From the NCBI GenBank assembly GCA_903885195.1, contig CAISHQ010000087.1:21135-85134 (forward strand): a DNA stretch of 64,000 nt, given 5' to 3'. Positions 39,557-49,219 of the stretch are shown here, one piece after another (position 1 is the stretch's first letter; the number at the start of each line of letters is the position of its first letter). Both the position numbers and the translations under genes were made by a program. The notes beneath the pieces are model-generated. The model saw only the letters and a list, made by a program, of their open reading frames with translations. It was not told the DNA's origin and searched no databases. This DNA is from an uncultured Pseudomonadota bacterium. GTDB lineage: Bacteria > Pseudomonadota > Gammaproteobacteria > Steroidobacterales > Steroidobacteraceae.

Positions 39557-40579
39557 ATGAAAAACAAGGACGACAATCGCATACTTCCCTCCGAGATTCC
39601 GTCGGAGTCGAGTTTCTTCGAACGTCGTGCGCTGCTCGGGGGCCTGCTCGCCGGGGCGACCCTGCCGAGCGCCTTGGTCTCAGCCCAGCAGGCCGCAGTC
39701 TCCGGCGCCAAAGCCGCTGCAGGCGCAGGCACGCCGGCGGGCGGCGGCACGGCCTCCGGCGCAAGCCTGCACGCCACGCCACCCCGCTACACCCGCAATG
39801 CCGCGCTGTCGGTACGGGAGCCGCCCAACTCCTACGAAGACATCACGACCTACAACAACTTCTACGAGTTCGGTCTCGACAAAAGCGACCCTGCGGAGAA
39901 ATCGGGCAGCTTTCGTCCCCTGCCCTGGAGCGTCGAAATCGGCGGGGAGGCTGAGGTGACGGGCCGATATGCCCTAGAGGACCTGCTCCGACCGCACGCG
40001 CTCGAGGAGCGCATCTACCGATTCCGCTGCGTCGAGGCCTGGTCACGCGTCGTGCCCTGGCTCGGGCTGCCGCTTGGCGCATTGCTGCAACGCTTCAAGC
40101 CCACCTCGCGCGCCAAATACGTCGAGTTCACCACCTTGCTCGATCCGCGTCGCATGCCGGGCCAACGCGTCGGCGTGCTGGATTGGCCGTATGTCGAGGG
40201 CCTGCGCATCGACGAAGCCATGCACCCGCTGGCCCTGCTCGTGGTCGGTGTGCACGGGCGCTGGCTGCCGAATCAAAGCGGCGCTCCGTTGCGGCTGATC
40301 GTGCCCTGGAAGTACGGCTTCAAGAGCATCAAGTCGATCGTGCGCATCCGCTTCACCGAGCGTCAGCCACGCACGAGCTGGAACCTGTCTGCACCCGATG
40401 AGTACGGCTTTTTCGCCAACGTGAATCCGGCGGTCGATCACCCGCGCTGGAGTCAGGCCAAGGAACGACGCATCGGCGGCAGTTTTCTCGGTTCCAGAAT
40501 CGACACCCTGCCGTTCAACGGGTATGCCAATGAAGTGGCGAGCCTGTACCGCGGCATGGATCTGCGGCGCTTCTATTGA
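39557..40579 (+). CDS. msrP: protein-methionine-sulfoxide reductase, molybdopterin subunit MsrP
   Basis: A 340-residue periplasmic molybdoenzyme that repairs oxidised methionines in envelope proteins. A Tat-type signal lies at residues 22-46 ([20 protein letters not shown]), followed by a long Ala/Gly-rich linker. [15 protein letters not shown] and WSVEIGG are family blocks, and the molybdenum ligand is Cys158 in [15 protein letters not shown]. The ATG at 39557 follows the HAD gene stop by 4 bases. The stop is followed at once by msrQ. Confidence 0.95.
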   Translation: MKNKDDNRILPSEIPSESSFFERRALLGGLLAGATLPSALVSAQQAAVSGAKAAAGAGTPAGGGTASGASLHATPPRYTRNAALSVREPPNSYEDITTYNNFYEFGLDKSDPAEKSGSFRPLPWSVEIGGEAEVTGRYALEDLLRPHALEERIYRFRCVEAWSRVVPWLGLPLGALLQRFKPTSRAKYVEFTTLLDPRRMPGQRVGVLDWPYVEGLRIDEAMHPLALLVVGVHGRWLPNQSGAPLRLIVPWKYGFKSIKSIVRIRFTERQPRTSWNLSAPDEYGFFANVNPAVDHPRWSQAKERRIGGSFLGSRIDTLPFNGYANEVASLYRGMDLRRFY

Positions 40580-40584
40580 GCTCG

Positions 40585-41202
40585 ATGCAGGCGCTGATCA
40601 AGCCACTCGTGTGGCTGGGAGCGCTCGCCCCCCTGGCGCTCATCGTTGTCGGAATTTTCGAGCTCGCCGGTCAGTCGCTCGGCCCCAATCCGATTCGCGA
40701 GATCCTGCACGTCACCGGCAAGACCTCACTGAATCTGCTGCTGATCACGCTGTGTGCGACGCCGCTGCGTGAGCTCACGGGGCAGACGTGGTGGGTACGT
40801 CCACGACGGCTGCTCGGCCTGATGGCCTTCAGCTATGCCCTGCTGCACTTTCTGGTCTACGCCGTGCTCGAATTGGAACTGCAGCTCGGCGAACTCGGTC
40901 AGGAGCTCGCACGCCGTCCCTACATTCTCGTCGGCACCGTGGCTCTGCTCGCCCTGATTCCGCTCGCCATCACCTCGACGGATCGCATGATGCGGCGGCT
41001 GGGGCGTCGCTGGCAGCGCCTGCATCGGCTGATCTATCCGATCACGGCACTCGGCATCTGGCATTACTACTGGCAGGTCAAGGCGGACATCCGCGAACCC
41101 TTGATCTACCTCGGGTTGCTCGCCGTGCTGCTTGCGTGGCGCGCTCGCAGCGCATGGCTCAGGCGAAAATCCAGGCAGGTACCCGCCGCCAGCCCTCGTT
41201 GA
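40585..41202 (+). CDS. msrQ: heme-binding subunit MsrQ
   Basis: A 205-residue inner-membrane b-type cytochrome feeding quinone electrons to MsrP. It has six hydrophobic segments with histidines in LHFLVYAVLE, HRLIYPI and WHYYWQVKAD suited to heme binding, and the loop ITLCATPLRELTG typical of the family. The ATG at 40585 is preferred to a TTG overlapping the msrP stop. The 3' end overlaps the convergent metallopeptidase gene by 44 bases. Confidence 0.94.
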   Translation: MQALIKPLVWLGALAPLALIVVGIFELAGQSLGPNPIREILHVTGKTSLNLLLITLCATPLRELTGQTWWVRPRRLLGLMAFSYALLHFLVYAVLELELQLGELGQELARRPYILVGTVALLALIPLAITSTDRMMRRLGRRWQRLHRLIYPITALGIWHYYWQVKADIREPLIYLGLLAVLLAWRARSAWLRRKSRQVPAASPR

Positions 41203-41923
41203 GTTGCCGATCGAGCGTCGCCCACTCCGGACAGGCTGCCCCGACGCACGCCCAGTAGGCGCTCGAGTGATTCATGTGACGCGTATGGGCCAGCTCGTGC
41301 ACCAACAGGTAATCGAGTACGGCCGGTGGCTGGAACACCGCACAGACGTTCAGACTGATCACGCCGCGGCTCGAACAAGAACCCCACCGCGTGCGTTGCC
41401 GCCGTACCTTCACAGCGCTGAAACGAAACTCGTGACGCTCGGCAAGCTCCGTCAATCGACGCGACAGCGCGCCCGCTGCGTGACGGCACAACCAACTCCG
41501 CAGCAAGGCACGCCAGCTCTGCCCATCGCCGCGACCCTGCAAGGACAACAAACCCTCGCCGAGGACGAGGCAGCGTGGTCGACCGGCACCCGCCGACAGA
41601 TGCACCCGCCACTGTTCGTCGAGCGCGGGCAGATCCACGATAGGCGGTGGAAATGGCTCCGGAGGCCTCAAGTGCGCCCGACCGGCGCGCTTGCTCTCGA
41701 TCCAGCTCCGATGCCGCTCGACGAACGTCAGCACGACCGGCATCGATACGCCGTTTGGCACAACAATCTCGACGCGCCCATCGGTATGCACGCGCGCGGC
41801 AAGGCGGCGCGCCCGCGCACTTCGACGCAGCGTCCACGGCTGCGCCGCCGCTGCGGAATCACCCCAATCGAGACTCGCCGTGCCCCTGTCCACGTCCACG
41901 ATGATAGCCCGATGCGTTAGCAT
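41159..41923 (-). CDS. YgjP-like zinc metallopeptidase (DUF45/SprT-like)
   Basis: A 254-residue protein with the YgjP/M48-type core: RRSARARRLAARVHTDGRVEIVVP at the start, KVRRQRTRWGSCSSRGVISLN, and the zinc site VHELAHTRHMNHS with HExxH and a third histidine five residues on. Many species carry one copy as an uncharacterised gene often linked to DNA-processing or restriction loci; none is visible here. The ATG at 41923 is only 9 bases from the divergent aldolase start; GTG codons 9 or 11 are possible alternatives. Confidence 0.87.
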   Translation of the reverse strand: MLTHRAIIVDVDRGTASLDWGDSAAAAQPWTLRRSARARRLAARVHTDGRVEIVVPNGVSMPVVLTFVERHRSWIESKRAGRAHLRPPEPFPPPIVDLPALDEQWRVHLSAGAGRPRCLVLGEGLLSLQGRGDGQSWRALLRSWLCRHAAGALSRRLTELAERHEFRFSAVKVRRQRTRWGSCSSRGVISLNVCAVFQPPAVLDYLLVHELAHTRHMNHSSAYWACVGAACPEWATLDRQLNEGWRRVPAWIFA

Positions 41924-41932
41924 TCGCGCCCG

Positions 41933-42967
41933 ATGGCACGATATTTCAAAAGCGACAATACGGCGCCCGTCGCACCGCAGATTCTCGATGCGCTGCGCGA
42001 GGCCAATACGGGATTTGCGCGGGGCTACGGCGACGACCCCCTGAGCGAGCAACTCGATGCGCGCTTCAGTACTCTATTCGAGCGTCCGGTCCGGGTTTTC
42101 CCCGTGACCACCGGCACCGCAGCCAACGCACTGGCGCTTGCGACCCTGGTGCCGCCTTACGGCGCGGTGCTGACGCATAGTGAAGGGCATATCGTTCGCG
42201 ACGAATGCGGAGCGCCCGAGTTCATGTCGGGCGGTGCGCGGCTGATGTTGATCGAGGGCATCGGGGCCAAGGTGACGGCTGCAGCACTCGGCGGCGTGCT
42301 CGATGCGAACCCCACTTCGGTGCACACCGTGCAGCCGCGGGCGCTGTCGATCACCCAGGCCACCGAGTTGGGCACGGTCTACCGACCCGATGAGTTGGCG
42401 GCGCTCTGCACTCTCGCCCACTCGCGCGGCTTGGCCGTACACATGGATGGCGCACGCTTCGCCAATGCCGTGGCCTCGCTCGGCTGCTCGCCCGCCGAGG
42501 CGACGTGGCGCGCGGGCGTCGATGTGCTGTCATTCGGGGCCACCAAAAATGGCGCCATGGCCGCCGAAGCGGTCGTATTTTTCAAGCCCGAACTCATCGC
42601 GGATTTCGAGTTTCGACGCAAGCGTGCGGCGCACTTGATCTCGAAGATGCGCTACATCTCCGCGCAATTGCTGGCGTACATCGAGGACGACTTGTGGCTC
42701 ACCCTCGCAGCACGTGCCAACCATCTCGCTGCTCGCATTGGTGCGGCCGCAGGAGGCGCCCTGCTGCATCCGGTGGAAGCGAACGAGATCTTCGTGCGTA
42801 TCGGCGAGGCGTCAGCCGCGCGGTTGCGTGAGGCTGGCTTCGAGTTTTACGACTGGGGTGCCGCACGCTCGGGCGAGGCGCGCTTCGTGGTCTCTTGGAA
42901 TCAGGCCGAGGAAGACGTCGAAGCCCTGTGCACGGCCTTACGCGCACTCGCGGCGCGTGGCCCATGA
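41933..42967 (+). CDS. low-specificity L-threonine aldolase
   Basis: A 344-residue fold-type I PLP enzyme cleaving threonine or allo-threonine to glycine and acetaldehyde. The PLP lysine is Lys205 in SFGATKNGAMAAEAV. FKSDNTAPVAPQIL, YGDDPLSEQLDA and HMDGARFANA match the family. The size and pattern fit the bacterial type with the ATKNG lysine motif rather than the eukaryotic one. The stop overlaps the TatD-family start (ATGA). Confidence 0.92.
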   Translation: MARYFKSDNTAPVAPQILDALREANTGFARGYGDDPLSEQLDARFSTLFERPVRVFPVTTGTAANALALATLVPPYGAVLTHSEGHIVRDECGAPEFMSGGARLMLIEGIGAKVTAAALGGVLDANPTSVHTVQPRALSITQATELGTVYRPDELAALCTLAHSRGLAVHMDGARFANAVASLGCSPAEATWRAGVDVLSFGATKNGAMAAEAVVFFKPELIADFEFRRKRAAHLISKMRYISAQLLAYIEDDLWLTLAARANHLAARIGAAAGGALLHPVEANEIFVRIGEASAARLREAGFEFYDWGAARSGEARFVVSWNQAEEDVEALCTALRALAARGP

Positions 42968-43800
42968 CCGAGGCCTCTGCTGCCGAATACATAGACATCG
43001 GCATCAATCTCACCCACGACAGTTACGACGCCGATCGCGAGGCCGTACTGCGTCGGGCGATCGACCGCGGCGTGCGGCAGTTCATCGTCACGGGCGCCTC
43101 AGTACAGGGTTCGCGTGATGCGCTCTCGCTCGCCAAGGCCGCGCCGCGCATCCTGCGCGCCACCGCCGGCTGCCACCCCCACCATGCGATCGATCTCGAT
43201 GCGGCGGCCCTCAGCAGCCTCGACGACATCGCGGCCGATCCTTTGGTCGCGGCGATCGGTGAATGCGGGCTCGACTATCACCGCAACTTCTCGGCCCCGC
43301 GAGAGCAGCGAGCCGCCTTTGCCGCGCAGCTCGAACTCGCCATCCGCCATGGCAAACCGCTGTTCCTGCATTGTCGTGATGCGCATGCCGATTTCATGGC
43401 CATGCTGCGCGAGCGCGCAACGGTCCTGCCCCGCGCCGTATTGCACTGCTTTACGGGTGTCTCGACGGAACTCGACGAGTGCCTCGAGTTCGGACTGTAC
43501 ATCGGCATCACCGGATGGATCTGCGACGAGCGCCGCGGTACGCACCTCAAACCGCTCGTCGGCCGGGTCCCGCGCGGACGCCTGATGATCGAAACGGATG
43601 GACCCTACCTGCTGCCGAGAGACCTGCAGCCGAAACCCGACTCGCGGCGCAATGAACCGATGTACCTGCCGCATATCGCCGCGGTGATCGCCGCGGCACG
43701 CGGTGAGTTGGTCGGGGATCTCGCCGCACACACCACGGCGACGGCTCGCGAGTTTTTCAGTTTCGCGTGGGAAACGAGCTCGGCGGCAGACCCGACCTGA
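42964..43800 (+). CDS. TatD family metal-dependent hydrolase
   Basis: A 278-residue TIM-barrel deoxyribonuclease-type enzyme. The opening YIDIGINLTHDSYDADRE supplies the first metal residues, GECGLDYHRNFS the central glutamate, LHCRDAHADF and LHCFTG the histidines, and IETDGPYLLPRDL the late aspartate. The INLTH form is like E. coli TatD rather than YcfH. Substrate assignments range from DNA to tRNA ends. The 3' end overlaps the convergent NERD gene by 44 bases. Confidence 0.92.
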   Translation: MTEASAAEYIDIGINLTHDSYDADREAVLRRAIDRGVRQFIVTGASVQGSRDALSLAKAAPRILRATAGCHPHHAIDLDAAALSSLDDIAADPLVAAIGECGLDYHRNFSAPREQRAAFAAQLELAIRHGKPLFLHCRDAHADFMAMLRERATVLPRAVLHCFTGVSTELDECLEFGLYIGITGWICDERRGTHLKPLVGRVPRGRLMIETDGPYLLPRDLQPKPDSRRNEPMYLPHIAAVIAAARGELVGDLAAHTTATAREFFSFAWETSSAADPT

Positions 43801-44356
43801 TATCCGACCAGGCGTCCCGCCACGGCTCCACCATGCGCTCAGCCGCGCTGCGATCACCGAGCGGGAACTCCGCCTCCAGCGACTCCTCGCGCAACGTCAT
43901 GCGCGGCATGCCTTTTGGAAACATCGACTGCGGGCCAAACACGATGCGCCCATCTACCGGCAGTTCGCCGGCGATCGCGCGCAGCGCAGCCAAGCGGTCG
44001 TACATGGCGCCCTGCGGATTGGCAAAGGTGAACCGGCGTGAACCCGTCATCACGGTCCACTCCGTCATCGAGTCGGACCCGAAAACGTTACCGATCACAT
44101 CCCGCAGATCGAGAATCAGCAGACCCCGGGTAGTCAGCAGCAGGTAATCGACGTGCAGGCCGCTACCGGCGCCATCGGGCAGAAACACATCACGCACCAG
44201 ATCGAGCGAGATGCGTCGCAGTCGCGCCGCGCGGCGCTGCCGCTCGCGGTAAACACGATACGTTCGCCACGCCCAGGTGCCCGCGAGCCCGACCAGCACG
44301 CCGAGCGCCACCGCAAGGATGCCGAGCACCCAGGGACGCTCGAGCACGCCACTCAT
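43757..44356 (-). CDS. membrane-anchored NERD-domain protein
   Basis: A 199-residue protein with one N-terminal membrane segment (residues 9-27), a basic stretch (RERQRRAARLRR), then a nuclease-related NERD domain. The HVDYLLLTTRGLLILDLRDVIGNVFGS block with TEWTVM and RFTFANP matches the family; the Asp and the LDLRD element sit where a restriction-endonuclease-like site occurs, with the usual Glu-x-Lys not clear. Function unproven. The start overlaps the threonine synthase stop (ATGA), placing it at the end of the thrABC transcription unit. Confidence 0.85.
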   Translation of the reverse strand: MSGVLERPWVLGILAVALGVLVGLAGTWAWRTYRVYRERQRRAARLRRISLDLVRDVFLPDGAGSGLHVDYLLLTTRGLLILDLRDVIGNVFGSDSMTEWTVMTGSRRFTFANPQGAMYDRLAALRAIAGELPVDGRIVFGPQSMFPKGMPRMTLREESLEAEFPLGDRSAAERMVEPWRDAWSDIRSGLPPSSFPTRN

Positions 44357-45657
44357 ACGAGCGCGGCACGCAGTGCCTCGAGCGTGGGCTCGAGCGATTC
44401 GACATGGGTCGGGCGACCCAGCAGATCAGCCAGCGCTGGCGGCACCGGCACGGATTCACCAATCAACGGCTCGACGATCTCCGGAAACTTTGCGGGTGAT
44501 GCAGTCGCTACCAGACACCAGCTTCGCCCGCGCCGCACTTCGGCCGGCAATCGGGCCCAGACTTCGGCTGCCACCGCCGTGTGCGGACACCAAATTTGGC
44601 CGAACGCCGCGCGATCCGCCCGGATACGTGCGCCGATGGCGGTATCGTCGACACTCACCGCCGTGACCGCCCGCCGCAGTGCGTCGAGTTCCGGCAATAG
44701 ATGTCGCAGCCGCTCCATGTTCGACGGGTTGCCGACATCCATCGCCGAGGCCAGCGTCGCGCGCGAAGCGCGCGGCTGCCACTCGCCGCGTTGCAGGAAC
44801 TCCGGGACGGTCGCATTCGCGTTGTGCGCGAGGATCACCTCGCCGATCGGCAAGCCCATGTGCCGCGCCCAAATGCAGGCGACCGCATTGCCGAGGTTGC
44901 CGCTCGGAATGATGAAATTCAGCCGCTCGGCACGGGCACGCCAGTGGGCGATGGAGGTCGCTGCGTAGTACACGGCCTGTGGCAGGAGCCGACCCAGATT
45001 GATGCTGTTGGCCGAGGAGAGGTTTTGCCGCGCGCGCAGCTGCGGATCGACGAAGGCCTCCTTCACCATGCGCTGACAGTCGTCGAAGGTGCCGTGAACC
45101 GCAAAACTGCGGACGTTGTCGCCCCAGCACGTCAGCTGGCGCTCCTGCGTCGGCGAGACGAGCCCCTTGGGATAGAGCACTGTCACCGCCATCCCCGGAC
45201 GCCGGTGAAACGCCGCGGCGACCGCGCCGCCCGTGTCCCCGGAGGTCGCGACAAGAATATTCAGCAGCGGATCTCCCGGCGCGCGCAGGCGCTGGAAACA
45301 CGCGGCGAGGAATCGCGCGCCGAAATCTTTGAACGCGGCCGTTGGCCCATGGAAGAGCTCGAGGACCGACAGACTCTCGCCCGCCGCCGCGCCCCGTATG
45401 GGCACCACGGGGGCTTGGAAACTGAAGGCCTCGGTGACGATGTCGGACAGACTTGGGGCAAGACGATCACCGGCGGCGAATGGCGCCACGAGTTGCATCC
45501 CCACCGCTGGCAGGGCGAGCTCTTGCGGAAACTGCTCGGCGTCGTGTCTCGGCCACTCCTGCGGTACGTACAAGCCCCCATCGGGCGCAAGACCACGCAG
45601 CAATGCCGTCGAAAAACCGATGCGCTCCGGCGCCCCTCGAGTGCTGTGGAAGTCCAT
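44353..45657 (-). CDS. thrC: threonine synthase
   Basis: A 434-residue PLP enzyme that turns O-phosphohomoserine into threonine. The opening FHSTRGAPERIGFSTALLRGLAPDGGLYVP, the PLP block HGPTAAFKDFGARFL with its lysine, NILVATSGDTGGAVAAAF, and NSINLGRLLPQAVYY are all typical of the E. coli-type enzyme. The ATG at 45657 has a GAGG site; longer readings run into the homoserine kinase gene. It lies 10 bases after thrB. Confidence 0.96.
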   Translation of the reverse strand: MDFHSTRGAPERIGFSTALLRGLAPDGGLYVPQEWPRHDAEQFPQELALPAVGMQLVAPFAAGDRLAPSLSDIVTEAFSFQAPVVPIRGAAAGESLSVLELFHGPTAAFKDFGARFLAACFQRLRAPGDPLLNILVATSGDTGGAVAAAFHRRPGMAVTVLYPKGLVSPTQERQLTCWGDNVRSFAVHGTFDDCQRMVKEAFVDPQLRARQNLSSANSINLGRLLPQAVYYAATSIAHWRARAERLNFIIPSGNLGNAVACIWARHMGLPIGEVILAHNANATVPEFLQRGEWQPRASRATLASAMDVGNPSNMERLRHLLPELDALRRAVTAVSVDDTAIGARIRADRAAFGQIWCPHTAVAAEVWARLPAEVRRGRSWCLVATASPAKFPEIVEPLIGESVPVPPALADLLGRPTHVESLEPTLEALRAALV

Positions 45658-45667
45658 ACCGGGCGCC

Positions 45668-46615
45668 TCAGTCAACGATTCGTGCGCCGTCAGACTCCAC
45701 GGCAACGATCCAGTGGTCGGTCTCGACGCCGTTGCGGGCGAACTCCGCCACCATGCTCTGCCTGACCGCCTCGGCCTGATCGGCGAGCACCCAGGCGAAC
45801 ATCGTCGGCCCTGCACCCGAAATCGAGCAACCGAGAGCGCCCGCCTGCAACGCGGCCGCGCGCACCGCGGAGAAGCCGGGAATCAACTGCCGACGCTGCG
45901 GCTCGATGACGACGTCGTTGAGACCCTCGCGGATCAAGTCCAGATCGTCGGTGTAGCAACCGGAGATGAAACCGGCGAGGTTGGCGGTCTGCCAGACGAA
46001 ATCCGCCATCGCGACTTCGCGCTTGAGTATCGCCCGGGCCTGCTTGGTCGAGAGGAACATGTGCGGATGCGTGATGACTGCGGCAATACCCCGCGGCACC
46101 GGTATGCGTTTGACGCGCGGATTGTCGATACCCACCGTCAGCACAAGGCCACCGAACAAAGACGGGGCGATGTTGTCGACGTGCAGGGAACCGCTCGCCA
46201 CCGCCTCGCCCTGCATCGCGAACTTGAGCAGTTCCAGCTTGCCGAACGGCTGATCGAGCAGCGCGTTGCCGGCAACGACGGCACCCACGGCCGAAGCCGC
46301 CGAGCCGCCGAGCCCCGAACCGAGCGGAATGCCCTTCTCGATGTGCATATCGAAACCGAAGGCTGGCTTAGCCGCCACGTTGAGCGCCATCAGGGCGCGT
46401 CCCGCGGTGTTCTTCTCAGGCTCAAGCGGCAGATCACTGACGATGCCCGAGCAGCCCGTGATGCGCACCCCTGGCTGCTTTGAGCGCGACACCGTGATGC
46501 GATCACCCACGGCATCGACAGCGAAACCCAGAATGTCGAAACCGATTCCAACGTTCCCCACTGATCCCGGCGCGAAGGCCGTGGCCTTCTCCCGCCCCGA
46601 TTTTGCGGTGCTCAC
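45668..46615 (-). CDS. thrB: homoserine kinase
   Basis: A 315-residue GHMP-superfamily kinase that makes O-phosphohomoserine. The ATP loop reads IPLGSGLGGSAASAVGA, the N-terminus ATAFAPGSVGNVGIGFDILG, and the C-terminal GHMP motif LGCSISGAGPTMFA. The GTG start overlaps the thrA stop (GTGA). The length agrees with E. coli ThrB (310). Confidence 0.97.
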   Translation of the reverse strand: MSTAKSGREKATAFAPGSVGNVGIGFDILGFAVDAVGDRITVSRSKQPGVRITGCSGIVSDLPLEPEKNTAGRALMALNVAAKPAFGFDMHIEKGIPLGSGLGGSAASAVGAVVAGNALLDQPFGKLELLKFAMQGEAVASGSLHVDNIAPSLFGGLVLTVGIDNPRVKRIPVPRGIAAVITHPHMFLSTKQARAILKREVAMADFVWQTANLAGFISGCYTDDLDLIREGLNDVVIEPQRRQLIPGFSAVRAAALQAGALGCSISGAGPTMFAWVLADQAEAVRQSMVAEFARNGVETDHWIVAVESDGARIVD

Positions 46616-49098
46616 AATCGTGCTCCGAGATAGGCCGACAGACGCAGCAGGTCGGCAAAGATTCCGCCCGCGGTCACTTCGGGACCCGCACCGGGACCCT
46701 GAACGATCATCGGGTTGTTGTTGTAGCGACTCGTGGCGAAGCGAACCACGTTGTCGGTCAGCGCAATGTTGGCGAACGGATGCCGCGCGTCGAGCTCGAC
46801 GACGCCCACTGTCGCGGTCCCCTCGGCTGACAGCCGACCGACGTACCGCAGTACCTTGCCACGCGCGCGCGCCGATTCGAAGCGCTGCTGCATGGCCGCA
46901 TCGTACGCGGGCAGCGCCGCCATGAACTCATCGATGCTGCCCTGCTCGAGGCCCGGTGGCACCAGGCTCTCAAGCTTCACATCACCCATCTCGAGCTCAA
47001 GACCCATCTCGCGTCCGAGGATGATGAGCTTTCGCGCCACGTCAGTGCCCGACAAATCATCGCGCGGGTCAGGCTCGGTGTAACCACGCTGCTTGGCCTC
47101 ACGCACGATGTCGCTGAATGAGCGCGTGCCGTCGTAGACGTTGAACAGATAGGCGAGCGTGCCCGAGAAAATGCCCTCGATGCTCGTGACTTCATCGCCC
47201 GTCTCGCGCAGATCGCGCAACGTCTGGATGATCGGCAGGCCCGCGCCCACGGTGGCCTCGTAGAGATAGTGCGTGCCGCCCTGGCGACGAGCCTGCTGCA
47301 AGGCCCGGTAATCGCCCATCGGCGCACTGTTGGCTTTTTTGTTCGGCGTCACGACGTGGATACCCGCAGCCAACCACGTCGCGTAGTGCTTGGCGACCTC
47401 ACCGCTCGCCGTGCAATCGATGATGACCCGATGCGGCAGGTAATCGACGCCAACATGCTTAACGAACGCCTCGAGGTCGGGCTTCGTCTCGGATACGGCG
47501 AGCGCCGCCGCCCAATCGGCACCCGCACCCTTGTCCGAGAGCAACATGCGACGTGAAGAGAGCACACCGCGCACCCGCAGATCGAGTTTGAAATCGCGCC
47601 GCAGTCGCTCGGCCTGCGAGGCAATCTGCTCAAGCAACACCTTGCCGACCGTGCCTGGACCGATGATGCCGACTGAGATGGTGTGATCAGAGAGGTAAAA
47701 GCTCGAGTGAACGGCGCGCAGCGCGCGCGTGGCCGCCTTGGCGGGCACCACGACCGAGATATTGCGCTCCGAAGCACCTTGAGCAATCGCGCGAACGTTG
47801 ACCGCAGCCGACCCAAGCGCGTTAAACACCTTGGCCGCGACGCCAGGGATACCGGCCATGCCATCGCCCACCACCGCGAGGATCGCCAGCTCCCGATCCA
47901 CCTCGACCGCCTGAATCTGTCCATCCGCCAATTCGCGCGCGAAGGCAGCGCGAACTACGTTCACAGCCCGATCAGCCTGCTCACGCGGCACGGCACAACA
48001 GATCGAGTGCTCCGAACTGCCCTGCGAGATGAGTACGACTGAAATCCCTTCCTCGCGCAGGGCACCGAAAAGCCGGTGCGCCGTTCCCGGCACACCGATC
48101 ATGCCGGCTCCCTCGAGGTTGACGAGCGCGATATTCTCGATCGTCGTGATGCCCTTGACCGCAAGAGACGATTGCGGTCGCGCGCAGATGAGTGTCGCCG
48201 GGTGTGTCGGCGCGAAGGTATTGCGAATCCAGATCGGGATCTCGCGGCCCACCGCCGGCGCCATCGTCTGCGGATGAATCACCTTGGCGCCGAAGTACGC
48301 CAGTTCCATCGCCTCGTTGTAGGACAAGGAGTCGATCACCTGCGCATCGGGGACGCGCCGCGGATCCGCCGACAACACGCCGTCAACGTCGGTCCAGATG
48401 TGGATGACCGAGGCGTCGAGCAACGAGCCGAAAATCGACGCTGAAAAATCGCTGCCGTTGCGGCCGAGAGTGGTTTGCACGCCGCGCGTGTCCGAAGCGA
48501 TGTACCCGGTGATGATCAGCGTACCCTGCGTCTCGGCAGGCACGGCCTGCGTGATGCGACGACGCGATTCTTCCCACTGGACCATCGGCCCGAGCGGGCC
48601 CCACTCGATTACCACCACCTCGCGCGCATCAAGCCAGCGCACCGCGCCTTCGCGACTGCCGCGTGCCGCATAGAACTCACGAAACAGACGGGTCGACCAG
48701 ATCTCGCCGTAACCCGAAATCAGATCGGTGACATTGCGCGAGGCGGAGCGGGTCAGTCGTACGGCGTGCAGGATACCGAGTAGGTCGTGACTGTCACGAT
48801 CGAAGGTCGCAAGGTAGGCGTTGGCCGCGGCCTCGCTCAGCAACTCGCGCGCGATACCGGCATGGCGATCCCGCAAGGCTTCGAGCCCCGCGGCATACCC
48901 CGCATCCTGACGCTCGGCCTGCGCCACGAGTCCAAGCAGTGCATCCGTGACGCCCTTGCAGGCGGAGAGGACCACGCCGATCCGCCCTGTTTGCTGCGAG
49001 TCGAGAATGTCCGCCACCCGGCGAAAGCATGCGGCATCTGCGACGCTGGAGCCGCCGAACTTGTGGACGACCCAGGGGGAGCTGGAAGAGACGGACAT
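46612..49098 (-). CDS. thrA: bifunctional aspartokinase / homoserine dehydrogenase
   Basis: An 828-residue fused enzyme catalysing the first and third steps from aspartate to threonine. The aspartokinase half opens WVVHKFGGSSVADAA, central ACT-type regulatory segments carry ISVVLISQGSSEHSICC and VNVRAIAQGASERNISVVV, and the homoserine dehydrogenase half begins ISVGIIGPGTVGKVLLEQI. The architecture equals E. coli ThrA (820) and implies threonine feedback through the ACT pair. The ATG at 49098 is chosen; a longer frame exists but lacks family residues. No Thr/Ile-rich leader peptide precedes it. Confidence 0.96.
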   Translation of the reverse strand: MSVSSSSPWVVHKFGGSSVADAACFRRVADILDSQQTGRIGVVLSACKGVTDALLGLVAQAERQDAGYAAGLEALRDRHAGIARELLSEAAANAYLATFDRDSHDLLGILHAVRLTRSASRNVTDLISGYGEIWSTRLFREFYAARGSREGAVRWLDAREVVVIEWGPLGPMVQWEESRRRITQAVPAETQGTLIITGYIASDTRGVQTTLGRNGSDFSASIFGSLLDASVIHIWTDVDGVLSADPRRVPDAQVIDSLSYNEAMELAYFGAKVIHPQTMAPAVGREIPIWIRNTFAPTHPATLICARPQSSLAVKGITTIENIALVNLEGAGMIGVPGTAHRLFGALREEGISVVLISQGSSEHSICCAVPREQADRAVNVVRAAFARELADGQIQAVEVDRELAILAVVGDGMAGIPGVAAKVFNALGSAAVNVRAIAQGASERNISVVVPAKAATRALRAVHSSFYLSDHTISVGIIGPGTVGKVLLEQIASQAERLRRDFKLDLRVRGVLSSRRMLLSDKGAGADWAAALAVSETKPDLEAFVKHVGVDYLPHRVIIDCTASGEVAKHYATWLAAGIHVVTPNKKANSAPMGDYRALQQARRQGGTHYLYEATVGAGLPIIQTLRDLRETGDEVTSIEGIFSGTLAYLFNVYDGTRSFSDIVREAKQRGYTEPDPRDDLSGTDVARKLIILGREMGLELEMGDVKLESLVPPGLEQGSIDEFMAALPAYDAAMQQRFESARARGKVLRYVGRLSAEGTATVGVVELDARHPFANIALTDNVVRFATSRYNNNPMIVQGPGAGPEVTAGGIFADLLRLSAYLGARL

Positions 49099-49219
49099 GG
49101 GGGCGGCAATCCTGCGTGATTTAACCTTCGAACTGTATCGGCCCGGCCCCCGCTCGCGCAAGTTGCGAGACATCGCACGCTGCGCACCGACGTGACTTCA
49201 CCTACACTGCGCGGCGTTT

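Noticed and set aside
49099-49173. Longer N-terminus for ThrA
   Set aside because: The extra residues upstream of the ATG at 49098 show no family similarity, and the aspartokinase core begins within ten residues of that ATG.
49099-49219. Threonine attenuator leader before thrA
   Set aside because: No short frame rich in Thr or Ile codons and no paired terminator/antiterminator stems seen in this 121-base stretch.
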